Below are positions 34,330 through 46,363 of a DNA stretch of 64,000 nt, one piece after another. The notes below the pieces were generated by a model, which worked only from the letters and a program-made list of their open reading frames with translations, had not been told where the DNA came from and searched no databases. Each line of letters opens with the position of its first letter. Position 1 is the first letter of the stretch. Source of the DNA: Selaginella tamariscina (taxonomy: Eukaryota > Streptophyta > Lycopodiopsida > Selaginellales > Selaginellaceae); the NCBI GenBank assembly GCA_003024785.1, contig PUQB01000390.1, forward strand, positions 174,802-238,801. Direction: 5' to 3'. A program made the translations under genes and the position numbers.

Positions 34330-36830
34330 TTGACTTCAGCAGGGTAATCACCCAGCATCAATATATGCATCAGAGTTTTGCCTTTTGGCATGCAACGTGC
34401 CATGGGATGAGGAAGCTTTGATCGATCAATTTGCCAAGGGCTTCACAACGATGTTAAGGACCTTCTCTTGACATTCCATGAGGACCCGGTAAGTCTCTCC
34501 GAGACTATTAGTCGTGCCGTACGGTGCGATAATTGATTGTTTGAGCGCCGATAGAGCGGCTCCATGCATCCGGAGGGAGTATACGTATGCTACAGCATAG
34601 CATCACCGTCAACAATACCGATGGTAACCCATGCTCCTGGTCAAGTCCCAACTGGAAGACCAGTTCCCATGGAGTGTGATGTAGCTCAAGCTCGATGTGA
34701 GGACTGTTGACAATAGCTAAGAAGCAATGGCGTAGGACGAATGGTTTGTGCTTGTACTACGGTGGTCCTAGTCACATCGCAATCAAATGCCTGAACAAGC
34801 CGAGCCGCATGGTCAACCATGTTCATCTCATGAATCCTCAGCCCATCATGGTCAACCACATTCACCCTGAGAGTCCCAAGCCCTTGAGCCAAAGCAATAG
34901 TTTTGAAGTTCTTAACAAGTTGGATGAGGAGTTAAACGAGTAAGTCAGCCAAAGTATCCCGAGCATAAGGAGTCCTTGCAAACAACCAGCTTCATTCGTC
35001 ATCTGAGTTGGTAAGTCTAAGCTGAGCTTTGCATGGCAAGGGGTCGCAAGGTCACAGCATCAACTTTGTTGGACTCGGGAGCTAATGCTTATTTCATGGA
35101 TTACACTTTTGCACGTGACACTCCATTTCCCTGAAGAAGCTCCATATCAAGTTCCTGTTTTAGTCGTGGATTCCCCTATGGCATTAGGTGCTATTGTTGA
35201 AGAGTCTGAACCCATCCAAGTGACTTTAGGAGATAGTTCTGTAGGATTTCATTCAACATGATCAACAGTCCTGAGTACCCAGTTATTTTTGGTACCCCAT
35301 GGTTTGAGTTGCACAATCCGACCATCGACTGGCACAAGCAGTGTTTCAGTTTGCTGAAGGAGGTAAAGGTTTCCAACTCTCCCAACCCAGCCTTGGAGTC
35401 CTTGAGTTTGCACAATCTCATTGGATGAATTTATTAAGGAGGGTAAACAGGATCCTTTATCAGTTTTTGTTGTAGTTATCACCCCAGTAGTCAAGTTCAG
35501 CTTGAATAAGTCCTCACTCTAGTTACCAGCTGAGTACAGTGAGTTTGCTGACGTCTTCAACAAGGTCAAGGCCAATAAGCTCCGGAACATCGGCCATACG
35601 ACTGTCTTATTGAGTTGGTGGAAGGTGCTCAACCCCTTGGGGGCCGAATTATCTTTCTCCGGCGGAGCTTCAAGGTTTTGAGGGCATATATCGAGGAGAA
35701 CCTTTCTAATATTTGACATTCTATGTCTCCAGCTGGTGGCCTATCTTCTTAAAAAGAAGGATGGCTCGTTGCGTTTGTAATGGATTATCGTGGGCTTAAC
35801 AAAATGACGGACAACTAGTACCCCTTACCATTAATATCGAGCATGCTGGAGTGTCTTGTCGGGGCCAAGTATTTCAGCAAGATTGACCTTCGAGGTGCGT
35901 ATAACTTAGTCAGATTCACTAGGGGGACAAGTGAAGACTGCATTCCGTACGTGGTATGGATATTTCAAGTACACAGTGATGCCGTTTGGTCTCACCAATG
36001 CACTGGTTGTCTTTCAACATATGGCCAACAACATTTTTCGCGAGTTCTTAGATGTATTCGTGATCGTGTACCTTGACGACATCCTCATATATTCCAAGAC
36101 GTTGGAAGAGCACGAGGAGCATGTTTGGCAAGTTTTGCAAAAGTTATGGGACCATGGCCTTTATGCCAAACTGAGAAGTGCAATTTTAAGCAAGACCATG
36201 TCGAGTTCTTGGGGTACATCGTCTTGCCTACAGGAGTTTCAATGGATCCACTAAAGTGAGGACTATGTTAGATTGGCAGGTCCCTCAATCTATACGGGAT
36301 GTTTAGTGTTTCCTTGGCTTTGCCAATTTCTACCGCAAGTTCATTAAGGACTACTCCAAAATCGTGTTGCCACTCACCACACTCACACAGAAGGACAAGT
36401 AGTTTGTGTGGATACAGAAGGCGGATGCTGCTTTCAACGCCTTGAAGCAGGCCTTCACCTCCGCTCCAATATTGGCTCACCTGAATCTTGACAAACCTTT
36501 TGTCATTGAGGCCGATGCATCAGATTTTGCACTTGGGACCATTCTTTCTCAAGTTATTGAAGATGGTCAGCTCCACCCAGTATCATTTCATTCCGCAAGT
36601 TTCTCACACCGAAGATCAATTATGAGGTACATGATAAGGAACTTTTGGATGTTGTGGATTCATTTGAAGAATGGAGACATTTCTTGGAGGGTTCACCACA
36701 CTAGGTAGTAGTCTACAACGACCATAAGAACCTCATGTACTTCCATTCAGCACGAATTTTGAGTCGAGTAGTTTCGTTGGGCCTAGTTCTTAGCATGGTT
36801 CAACTTTGTCATCACGTATCGACAGGTTCA
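34330..36830 (+). mobile_element. C: Ty3/gypsy fragment (gag, protease, RT, RNase H), no LTR found
   Basis: Plus strand. Gag end with a degraded zinc knuckle (LCLYYGGPSHIAIKCLNKP, near 34745). Protease with TLLDSGANAYFMD near 35060. RT near 35720-36240: [35 protein letters not shown] and [13 protein letters not shown] (YLDD). RNase H near 36420-36700: ADAAFNALKQAFTSAPILAH and VIEADASDFALGT. Integrase and LTRs are absent. It ends abruptly at about 36830, where family-B accessory sequence begins. Distinct in sequence from families A, B and D. Confidence 0.85.
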
Positions 36831-38830
36831 CAGCAGGGTAAGGTTCACGCCAGTTGTGGGCAGCGCCATCATTGCAAATTTGGGTGCAGGGATAATTGTG
36901 CAAGTCACCTCAAAAGACATCATGAGGGCGCCACAATGGCAATAACTGAGAGGAGATGTACATTGCAATACCTTAGCCACCATGACAACGAAGTGGACGG
37001 AGCAGACCAGGCTAGTGGTCATCCAAGAGATTTGCATGACATCAAAGGTCAAAAGAGGACGGCAGAACTCATATCACTAGGTATTCAAAGTTGATTGACC
37101 GACCCGACGTTCGGTGGGTCAGAAGACAGATGGGCCTAGACGAGTTCTTCGACCTTCTGTAAGAAGAAGTGGAGAATCTTGAATTTACTGAAAGGGCCAT
37201 GTAGTTCATCCAATCTGTGGAATTGGTAGCCAACTAGACTGGACAGAGAGACTATTCCACATAATGTCTAACAAACTAGTGATAGTATTTCGACTATCGG
37301 ATGGTCTCATAATAGGAGAATTATCGAAGACGAAGCCACAGAGGCCCACCACCGGAGGCAACGAGGTGTTACGAGGCATACAGAACGAAAGGAAGCGGTC
37401 GAGTTTGTAGCATTGGTGGCCTTCATGCTCACATGAAGAACGGAGAGACAAATCACTAGGCAGTTAGCAAATGGACTCTATAGGGCCTGGGAAGGAGTCG
37501 TGGTGAACTGGGCAGACTTCAAGAAGCACTTGGTGCTGGCACTAAACTACGGGATCTATAGAATTCAGACCGGGTTCAACTGGAGACTATCCAGGGTGGC
37601 CATATGGTATCATAGCTTGATTGGCCAAACTACAACTACAATACCAGCACAGCTCCAGACAAAGGAGAAGGAAAAGGGTAGAGCAGAAAAGAAAATAGCC
37701 AAACCCCCAGAGTCGTCAAAGGAGCAGGTGAGAAACGCCGTTCCCCTGACCAAGAGCTACCTAGGCGCCGACAACAAAACCCATACGAGCGGTCCCCCTG
37801 GCAGTGGGACCCCCGTTACCAAGGGAATTTCCATTAGAGACACCGGATGATCCACCGGGCCAGGCCAGGAAAGTACGAAGGGTGATTCCAAGAAAGAACT
37901 GAAAGACACCTACCAACATTTCCATGCCGATGGTCAGTGGGCCTCATCGCATATTGCAAGCTTGCGAAGGCCTTCAACAAACTAAGGAAAGCAATAGCAT
38001 TGTACAACAACCTGACCTCCCAACCATGGCAAAGGAACATGATGACATAATAGCCACTCTTACATAACAATGACATGCACGCCAAAGAATCTAAGGAACT
38101 GCTCCTCCAAGGAGACCTATTGATTAAGATAGAAAAAAAAGGAGGAAGGACGCTGGGGAACTCTAGAGCAAGCTGGCAATAGATCTCGGTAGGTTACAGG
38201 GTAAGTACGATACCCTCCAAAGGCTCTTGGATCACCACAAGCATGCCCGTAGCCAGATCCTAGTAGAAAAAGAACATCAAACTCACGAACTTAGAATTCG
38301 GATCGAAAAAAGAAGTAGGGAGTTCGAAGAAGCCCCGAGCAAAGTTGGTAGTGGTAAGGGAGGAGTTGCATCAGCACACCACTCAACGCACAATAACTAG
38401 AATTGCACTTGTGGTCAACCAAGAGGGACCCCGACCCGGAGGGCCAGAGGCAGGTGTCACATCATAGCCAAGCGCAGAGAGGAAGCACAGATCACCCAAA
38501 AGTCAGGACCCACCCCAAACCAATATCAGAGTTAGCAGAGCACACCCATCTATAAGCCCAAATGCTCGCAGCAAGGGAACAAGAGCTACAACGCTGCACA
38601 ATGAATTCGAGAGCTAGATGCTCAAGTAAATAAAGCTCAGGAACATCAAGAGACCGAGTTCCAGGTAGAGCTACAAAAGGCTACTGAGCTGTAGAATGCG
38701 ATGATCGCCGCCATGAAGCTGAAGTTAGCCATAGCAGAGAGCAAAGCCACCACCTATTGCGACCACTCTCACATGACCTAGGATCAAGGAGCACATGGCT
38801 AGAGGACATGCCAACGAATAAGTTTGAGCA
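36830..38830 (+). pseudogene. Family-B accessory frame, degraded copy
   Basis: Same frame as at 24880-27150 but on the plus strand: TEWTRLVVIQEI near 36995, then sequence parallel to FRLSDG...GNEVLRGIQ, and a coiled-coil tail near 38130-38740. Many stops. It sits directly after the C-type RNase H with no integrase between. Confidence 0.7.
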
Positions 38831-39045
38831 TCTGGTTGATGGTGGGTGGACCACCATCAAACCGCTGCCAACGCAAATGAGCGGCAAGACGAAGTGGTCA
38901 AGCAGGGAAGGTATAGCAAGTATTAACGACAACGATAGCTATCAGCAACGCTTAACCCAGGCATAGATCTGATTGTCCGGATTAACTACCAAGGTACTTG
39001 AGACAACATGTGTGAAAGAGGTGCTTAAATGCTATAGGCAGATAG
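38831..39045 (+). repeat. Partial family-B 3' LTR, interrupted
   Basis: Follows accgaacgaataagttt-like sequence as in B1 and B2, and matches the start of the B LTR (ccggattaactaccaaggtac, aaatgctataggcag). It stops at about 39045, where an oppositely oriented, decayed D-family LTR begins. Confidence 0.7.
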
Positions 39046-41400
39046 TTTAATTTAACAACCCATTAACCCCTAAACCCTAACATGAAGGGTTTAAGGCGTG
39101 GGTTAGGCAACTCTAGGGGTATTTTAAACATAACCAACATGTCGAATTCACCGAACTAACTAATAATTTAATTAGGACATGAAAAACTAGGGTAAAGGTT
39201 TTTTAGATGTAAGTGCTAGCTTCGCCTAATTTCATGCAATACCTAACAAATGCACTAAATAGGCTTGTTTCTCAACACTTAAACTTGTTAACATAATTCG
39301 GTAGGTAACAACAGTCAAGATCCAAAGTAAAGAAAAATCATAATAAAACTATAACATTCTTTATCTTTGAAAATGTCAACGTCTCTTTGACATTTAACTT
39401 TAAAACTAATAATGTTAGAGAAAATTAACACATATCACTCTATGCGAAGTTAGTAAAAAGTTCACATAATTTTCATTATCCCCTTGCATAATGCCAAACT
39501 AAGTACTTTAAAACCATTATTCATTGAGTTATTCACTCAATTGTCAAGGCACCATCTACGACATGAAGTTACATCATGTCTGTCACCAAATAGTTAATTT
39601 CTTTACTTAACTAGAATTTATATTAGAGGTTTATAGTTAATATTGACTTTCTGCCCCTAAGTTAATAAGAAATAAAGCCTTATTTTATTTCTTAACTTTT
39701 AAACACACTTGAAGACCTTATCATCAAGTGCACAACAAGCAATTTGAGTCCATCTTAAATGCTTAACCCAATGGCTTCACGTTTCTTTGATTTTCCAATT
39801 CCACATCTCCACATATTACAGTATTATAGTCTCACATTTCTACCTCCCTTGGTGTTTCTCATACTCCTTACATAAGAGTTTGCTATTATACCTACCCATG
39901 TTAGTGTATAGCTACGTCAAATTAGGTATGAGATGTTTATCAAAATCAAGCTCTTTTTTCAATACAAAAGTACTATTTTTGAAACCTCCTTGTAGACATG
40001 TTAATATGGCAGAGGCGATCCAGAGACGCAAGGTTGTACACATGTATACAATAAGGTCATGCCAACCTAAAATTAGCCATCCATTTGGTGTGTCATTGAC
40101 ATAAATTCATTCCTAATGAGAATCAAATTCAAGTCAAATTGCAACCAAATGTCATAGTATTACCATTCGCCTTTCACAATCGATTTTGTACTTTTTCAAA
40201 ACACCGACCAATTTAGGGAGCTATATAAACTAATATACCTTTCAAACAAACTGATGTGGAAACAAAAAATTCAACATATACCTCAATCAACAATTCTTAG
40301 ATACCACATGTCTCAACTGACTCGTTCCTATTGTATTCATTCCCCAAAGAGCACAACAACTAGGTTCATTAATAATTCCTAACCCCATATCTCACTAAGT
40401 TCAAATATTGAAGTTAAAACTTAGTTTGCATGATAAGAGTCTCCCTAACTTGTAATTGCATGCCTTGTAACATTATATCTATTTTCACTCTTAAACTAAT
40501 TATGTAAACATTTCCCCAAAGTTATATCGAAGTATAACTTCTTTACTAATTTGAGTAATTAGTGTTTTGACAAGCACATTTTTAAAGTAATCCTTATTCC
40601 ATAAACAATTACAATTTTGATATTGATACTTTTAAATGATAACAATTGTTTAATGCTCAAATCCCTAGTTACCGACAAGTTGTTACATTAGTAAATATGA
40701 CTCTACAATTGTATTAATTTATTCAAATGCAAAAATTGTAATATGAACATGGACTTAGTTAATATGAACCGAATTTTAGTTTTAAGATTAAACATAATGT
40801 TACTTTTAGTATTTCAAATAACTGTTTAGGGCTAAGAAGAATCGTGAATTATCATTTGGTTCATGTTATCATGACACTGAAGTGTTATACTAACTTCACA
40901 TTTTAGTTATATCTCATAATTCATTAAACTACCCAAACATGAATAAGATATCTAGTTTAATACATTGAACTAAGATACACCACTCATTTTGGACAATTAG
41001 CAATTCTAAAAGTATTACATTGCTCCCTAAGCAATGTCTTGAGAAACTTTTCAATTCTAACTAACTTGAAGTTTGTGTTTCAAGCTACAACACTAAAATA
41101 CTACTTTACTAAAGTGTTACACTCGAATTCCCCCTTTGAGTCTTTATATTTATCGTTATGGCCACCTCATGTAATCATAATAAAGTCTCAATATTAAATG
41201 CTATAATCTTAATATTCAACAAATATTATATTATACTTTGCTAAGTCATTTATAACCAATCTTATAAAAATTATCACAAATATTCTAAAGTCTAGAATAT
41301 AAATATCTCAATAAATGAGCTGATAGGAAACCTCATATTCACGAACTGAATATCGAACTATACGCTAGGGATCTTGGATCACAATTATTAAAAATGAGAC
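39046..41400 (-). mobile_element. D3: ancient chromovirus copy, minus strand, strongly C-depleted
   Basis: 39046-39356 corresponds to the D LTR in reverse, with most C changed to T and G to A (for example gtgctagcttcgccta, ggtaacaacagtcaag, and the end cataataaaactataaca). 39357 to about 39780 matches the D 3' untranslated region and chromodomain end (caacgtctctttgacat, ttaactagaatttatatt). Beyond that, I could follow similarity only weakly, so the right limit is a guess set by the start of A4. No usable reading frame remains. Confidence 0.65.
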
Positions 41401-41413
41401 CATCTTCCATTAT

Positions 41414-42990
41414 TTGATTGGGCGTACTGCTCGGTGGGCCTTGAAACTTCAAATTTACGACTTTGAAGTTGTTCATCGCCCAGGAAGTTCCATAGCTGAT
41501 GCTGATGCTCTTTCTCGGGCTCCTCTTCCACCTCTCTCTTCTGTTGCCCCAGAAAACCAGTTGTTCCAACCTCAGTGGACTTTTTGGACGAAGATTCCGT
41601 ACCATCAGCAGTTGCTGTGCTTGACATTCAGTGTCCGCAGAATGCAGAGTTAGATTTGCCGTCTTTGGATGAGGTTTGGGAAGCTCAAAAGGTTGAGCCG
41701 TGGATTCGAAGGCTTCGTGATGGGTTTGAGAATCCTGCATCACTTGCTGATGACTTACCTTTCAGGCATTTACATTCGCAGTATCGCCTTCAGGATGACC
41801 TTCTTTATTTTGTGGGGACTGATCCAGATGATCCTTTGCGGTTGGTGGTGCCTTCAATCTTCATTCCACGCTTCCTCCATGCTTACCATGACTCCTATTC
41901 TTGGCGGGCACATGGGACATCGTCGGGTGATGGAGAAGCTGCACAGATCTTTCTATTGGCCGGAGTTGCGAGGAGATGTGATTCGGTATGTGCGTAGCTG
42001 CTGTGTGTGTGCCAAGCTCGCAATATCCCCCATGTGTTCGGAAGGACGGTTGGAGTCAATTGCAGTTTCTCGTCCGTTTGAATTGGTGGCATTTGATTTG
42101 ATGGGACCTTTTCCGCGGTCAACGGCTGGTAACGAGTATGTTATTATTGCTTTGATTACCTAACTCGTTGAGTAGAAGTTGGTGCTCTTGCTAGTGCGAC
42201 TGCTTCTGCTGTTGTCAGTTTCTCTTGAATCGGGTCGTGTTTTAGCATTCTGTCCAGAGCGAATTCTCTCGAATAATGGTCCCGCATTTATGGCTGAGGC
42301 ATTTCATGTTTTTGACATCTCGATTAGGGATACGCCACACTTTCACAAGTGCTTATCATCCTCAGACATATGTTTAGTGGAACGGCTCGTCAGAACCTTT
42401 AAGGGATGATTGCGAAGTATGTGAACTTTCAAAATTCAGATTGGGATGGTTATCTGCCGTCTCTCCGATATGCTTATGTCACTGGAGTTCAAAGTTCCAT
42501 TGGTACTTCCCCATATAAGCTTTTGTATGGTCATGACCCGGTGTTGCCAATGGAGTTGGGTTTGCCTTCTCGGTTACCACGAGCTGTTGATGCTAGGTCG
42601 TGGGATCGGTATCTGATGAGCATTCTTCCATTGGTTCGTGCGGAGTCAACAGAACACTTGGGCCACGTAAGTAGGACAACAACAACGCTACAACTCGCAT
42701 CATCGTCCTCCTGCGGAGTACAAGGTTGATGAACTGGTGTTGGTTCGTTTTCCAAGCTTACGGTACGTGGTTTAGCTAAGAGTCTTCTTCCTCAGTGGAA
42801 GGACCATATCGAGTGCTACAGCAAGTAGGGCCACAGGTTTATGAGGTTCGGCACGACGTTCAACCCGATCCTCGGAGATTGTACATGTACAACGGTTGAA
42901 GCATTTTGTGCAATAGGAACAAGTTGTACCACCTACAGATCCACCAATGCCCCCTCCTGATGTTTCCTCCAGATCCGGGCCCATCTACAA
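41414..42990 (+). pseudogene. pol: A4 RNase H end and integrase
   Basis: RWALKLQIYDFEVVHRPGSS (RNase H side), LPFRHLHSQYRLQDDLLYF, the zinc region LGGHMGHRRVMEKLHRSFYW with CCVCAKLA, core ELVAFDLMGPFPRSTAGNEY, CPERILSNNGPAFMAEAFHV (second catalytic D has become N: SNNG instead of SDNG), and LPMELGLPSRL. The tail EVRHDVQPDP-like runs to the polypurine tract. Three or more single-base breaks. Confidence 0.85.
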
Positions 42991-43032
42991 GAGAACCTAA
43001 CCAACTTACACCCTTCCGAGAGGAGGGGATGA

Positions 43033-43190
43033 TGTAAGATCCACGTGTACGGCTGCTGTGACATACTATTATTAGCGTAGTGGATTTTGATAGCCGTCGG
43101 ATTGGATTCAATCTGGACCACTCGCTCTTGTATATAAGTTAGGGTTTCTGAACTAATGGATACACACATTTCTATATTCGAGCTCTCACA
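43033..43190 (+). repeat. A4 3' LTR
   Basis: Begins TGTAAGATCC and ends GAGCTCTCACA, 158 bp, matching the A2 LTRs in reverse orientation. Preceded by a clear polypurine tract. Confidence 0.88.
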
Positions 43191-43314
43191 ACATCTTTAT
43201 TAATTTCACTCATTTTTTACAACCTTACTCAATGTGACGTTTTTTAAGGGTCTGGCGAAAAGGAGGCTCCGGCTCAGGAGGCTTCGTATTATTCTAGTAA
43301 TTTGTAGATATTCC

Positions 43315-43430
43315 AGGTATATTCTAGCATATTCTAGAATATTCTCAAAAATATTCTAGAAATATAAGTTTTTTAATATGCCGACTGGCTTAATATTGCC
43401 GACCAACAAATAAATCATTTAAATTTTTTA
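43315..43430. promoter_or_regulatory. Heat-shock-element-like array and GCCGAC module
   Basis: Repeated ttctag/attcta units include ttctagaatattc (alternating TTC and GAA with 2-bp spacing) and a separate ttctagaa. They are followed by gccgactggcttaatattgc and cgacca. The alternating inverted nTTCnnGAAn pattern is the consensus of heat shock factor sites. Similar motifs occur at 61214-61283. Function is inferred. Confidence 0.45.
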
Positions 43431-43499
43431 ATTTTTTTTGAATACTTTATAAAAAATTCAATAAGTTACTATTCAAACAAAGCATTTTATGTAAACCAT

Positions 43500-45270
43500 T
43501 TATCCTTGTAGCACCGGTGGGTCATGAACTCTGTTGCAATTCACCAGCAAACAGTGGACCTCCATCTCACTGAGTAATCGCTTTGTAAAAAATATGTGAC
43601 GTCCGGGTTCAAGCCAAGCACACGGCTGTAGATGAAGTACATGTGTACACATGGGCTCCAACTTTTGCTCTTCTGAAAGATAGAACAACTGCATGTAGGA
43701 TATTAAGTATTAATAGTCACCTTTGCAGAGTCATTTCCTACTGACACAACGAAAGCCTCCTTCCGTCCTTTAATTGTCACTTCAACATTTCTCACACGAC
43801 CTAAAAACGTCTTGGCCTTGCGGAAATTCTTCTCTTGTTCCTTAGACATTTTTGTTGGAGTCCGGACCATGCGTCCTTCGAAATGTGGAATTGTTATAGA
43901 TCCAGCTCCACATGATGGCGATGGTGTTTTATCCTTTTGACCCTCATCTACTCTTCCTGTCGTCCCCTATAAACCTTCCAGAACAAGCCTGCATCTTGTA
44001 GTTCTCTGACCTCTCACTTGTCAGCTTCGTTTCCTTGAGCACAGGCCAAACGTTGGTAGTGTTGGAACTCTTGTCTGAAGAATTTTGCCGTTTGGCCGCG
44101 TGAAACACCCTGAATCTTTTGGATAGAACCACATCATCTGTTGTACATACTCCTCATTCCCCAAGGCATCACTGTACATTCATTTTCCATAGAATCCTGG
44201 TGCTGGCACTCTGCTTGGATAACCGATTAGTTTTCCACACAGTGTTCCTTTTTGATTCATCCCCAAACACTTAACCTTACTAGATGCTCCGATTCGTCTG
44301 ATGGCCCACTCTGTTTGTGCAATCTCTCTCTCCAAAACCTCTTCGAACCTTAACCTCTTTCTCCTATTGTTTTGGACCACCCGCTCTGTGTACTCTACAT
44401 CATGTCTGTGTGAACATCGAGCATCAAACTGTTATGTTCCTGTGACTGTTCTCTTAACAGTTTGCACTCGACGTTAGTGGTACTCGTGAACTCCGGGCTG
44501 GTCAAGTGTTCCTCGTCTTCCACCAAATTTGATAATTGTTGATTGAGATACACTTTTCCCTCAGAGAGTTTGCATTGCACTCGTTCAACAGAGTTTCCTT
44601 CGAAGGACCTGACCCTGTATACTTCCCTTCTATTGCCGCTTTCACCTTCGCACTCTGCATAACTGCATCAGTGAGGTCTAACATTGTCGCCTTCAACAGT
44701 GGTACTCTTTTGGCCAATCTTGCTCTTCTTGCTCTCGCGGAATCACTTCAGCATTGTTTTTAGTTGGAACGCCGCGAGTCCTTCTTTTGTCATGTCTCCC
44801 AATTCCACCATGTAGATGTGGTCCTCATGCTTGATCTACCAAAACAACCATGTTTTCAAAGCATGAATGTTTGACGCTCGTCCTTCCCAAATAGACTCGA
44901 GAATTGCTAGTTTGTTCTTTCTTAGATTGTTCATTCAGTTGCTGCAGGCCAAGCACGAGTAAGCTTCATGTGTTCTTTGCGATGTTCTTTTGCAATCTAT
45001 TTCTTTGTCACCTGACGCACGGATTGCATAAAGTGAAACAGACAGCTTCTTTCCTTCCCTTTCATCTTTTCTCCGTTGTTGAATACTTGGTGCAAGGCTA
45101 TCCATATCACTCCAGCCTCATCCGACATGAAACCAGCAAAGTTGACATTCTCCAAACCTATTTCTTACAACCTCTAGCATTGTGCTCAAGAACTTCAGCA
45201 CTGCAAACATTATCTTTGCTGCACATATCTGCGTAAGCTATAGTCACCATGGATCTGACACTGTAAGAAA
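43500..45270 (-). pseudogene. Transposase-like gene remnant (possible MULE-type domain)
   Basis: Minus-strand exon-like blocks. 45262-45170: MVTIAYADMCSKDNVCSAEV. 45160-44980: ENVNFAGFMSDEAGVIWIAL then KERSCLFHFMQSVRQVTKK, resembling the DDE-domain stretch of MULE-type transposases (D, then CLFH). 44717-44510: VMQSAKVKAAIEGKYTGSGP. 44400-44190 is basic (NNRRKRLRFEEVLEREIAQT). 43890-43735: HFEGRMVRTPTKMSKEQEKN. 43690-43500: LFYLSEEQKLEPMCTHVLHL. I recall similar transposase-like proteins from mosses and lycophytes but cannot verify that here. Introns with GT-AG appear. Several frame breaks. Alternatively it is a domesticated host gene. Confidence 0.5.
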
Positions 45271-45299
45271 GCATTAGATAACAAAGATTAAAAAGTGTT

Positions 45300-46363
45300 A
45301 TTAACTCATTCGAACAAATAGAGATTGACGAGCAACAGCTGACCAGGAGAATGCGACGGGCCGGCTGAGGGAGATTATGGAAGGCAGCGAGGCACCTCAA
45401 TTGCCGCAATCGGCCCCTGCCTCACTTACCCGAGGGAACGACGGTAATGCGCATGGCCAAATCTCTGAGCAGTAGTAAACTCGGCACACTAACAGCAGAG
45501 GTGGTCGCATGCCGCTGACGACGAAGAGGGATATGAAGGAACTACAACACGTCCGGATGATAATCCGGGCATGGCAGCATGCGGGTATGAACAGCACCCG
45601 GACGGGCGACTTTGCCCGACAGTAACCTACGACGCAGAGTGGGATGGATGGCAAGACGATGAAAGCCCTCCACCTCTCGACGTAGGTGAAAGTGACGGCC
45701 ATGAAGAGCCCCCATACCAACGAGCAGAACTAGTGTTTGACGAGTACCCCCAAAGGAGGAAACCTCGCCCAGGACAACCCCAGGAGAGGGCAGGCCTGTG
45801 ACGGAGGCAAGAATTTTGAGGGGGCGAAAGCAACACAGATAGCAACGGAGGACGTGAGCCAGAAGCCTAACGTGACCAATGCCACGATGGAGGTAAGATA
45901 GGAAACCCAGGGCCATCGTCACCCATCAGCATGACGTGGGGGGCCCGTGTCTGCCGGAAAGAGGGGAGGAAGGCCTCATCCGAAAAGCCCCGTAGGGGGG
46001 CATCAATTGCCAACAAGGCAACCTCTTGCACTAGGAGTTCAGCCGATCGGATGATGTAAGCAGGTCAGGTTGGTTACCAGGATGAGAACCCAAGGCTTCG
46101 GAAGGCTGGGTACACATGGAAACGACCACCTACATGGAGGCGACTGGACGTCGACGAGCTGATGGACCAGAAAGAGGGGCCGCATAGTGGCTACCTTGGA
46201 GAAGGGACGAGAGAAATTCGTCCAAGGGCAGGAGAGATTCACTTCAAGCGACTAGTATCGCATCGGCCCGTGAGGGAAACCGCCAGAGCACATGGCAGAG
46301 CCGCAACCATCACCAGACAGGGGATACCGTCTCAGGGCGAGGAGGAATCGCCCCATCGATCAC
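45300..46363 (+). pseudogene. gag: B2 gag, part 1 (left of D)
   Basis: Parallel to B1 gag N-terminal half: leader and start region with atagagattgacgagcaaca, charge-rich sequence, then ggataccgtctcagggcgag. Interrupted at the gatcac site by element D. Frames broken. Confidence 0.75.

Larger units (their letters stand above)
41410..43190 (+). mobile_element. A4: 3' half of a family-A element
   Basis: Plus strand. Starts abruptly inside the RNase H region and contains integrase, Pro-rich tail, a polypurine tract (gagaggaggggatga at about 43018-43032) and a 158-bp 3' LTR. The 5' LTR, gag, protease and RT are missing. It is very similar to A2, so it is a younger 5'-truncated copy or one side of a rearrangement. 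Confidence 0.88.

Noticed and set aside
34176-34330. Target-site duplication for B1
   Set aside because: The 5 bp beside 24176 (gtttt) and beside 34308 (actag) do not match, so no duplication is claimed.
39787-40104. Plus-strand frame of 105 codons in the AT-rich region
   Set aside because: It lies in decayed D-family sequence on the opposite strand and shows no family motif.
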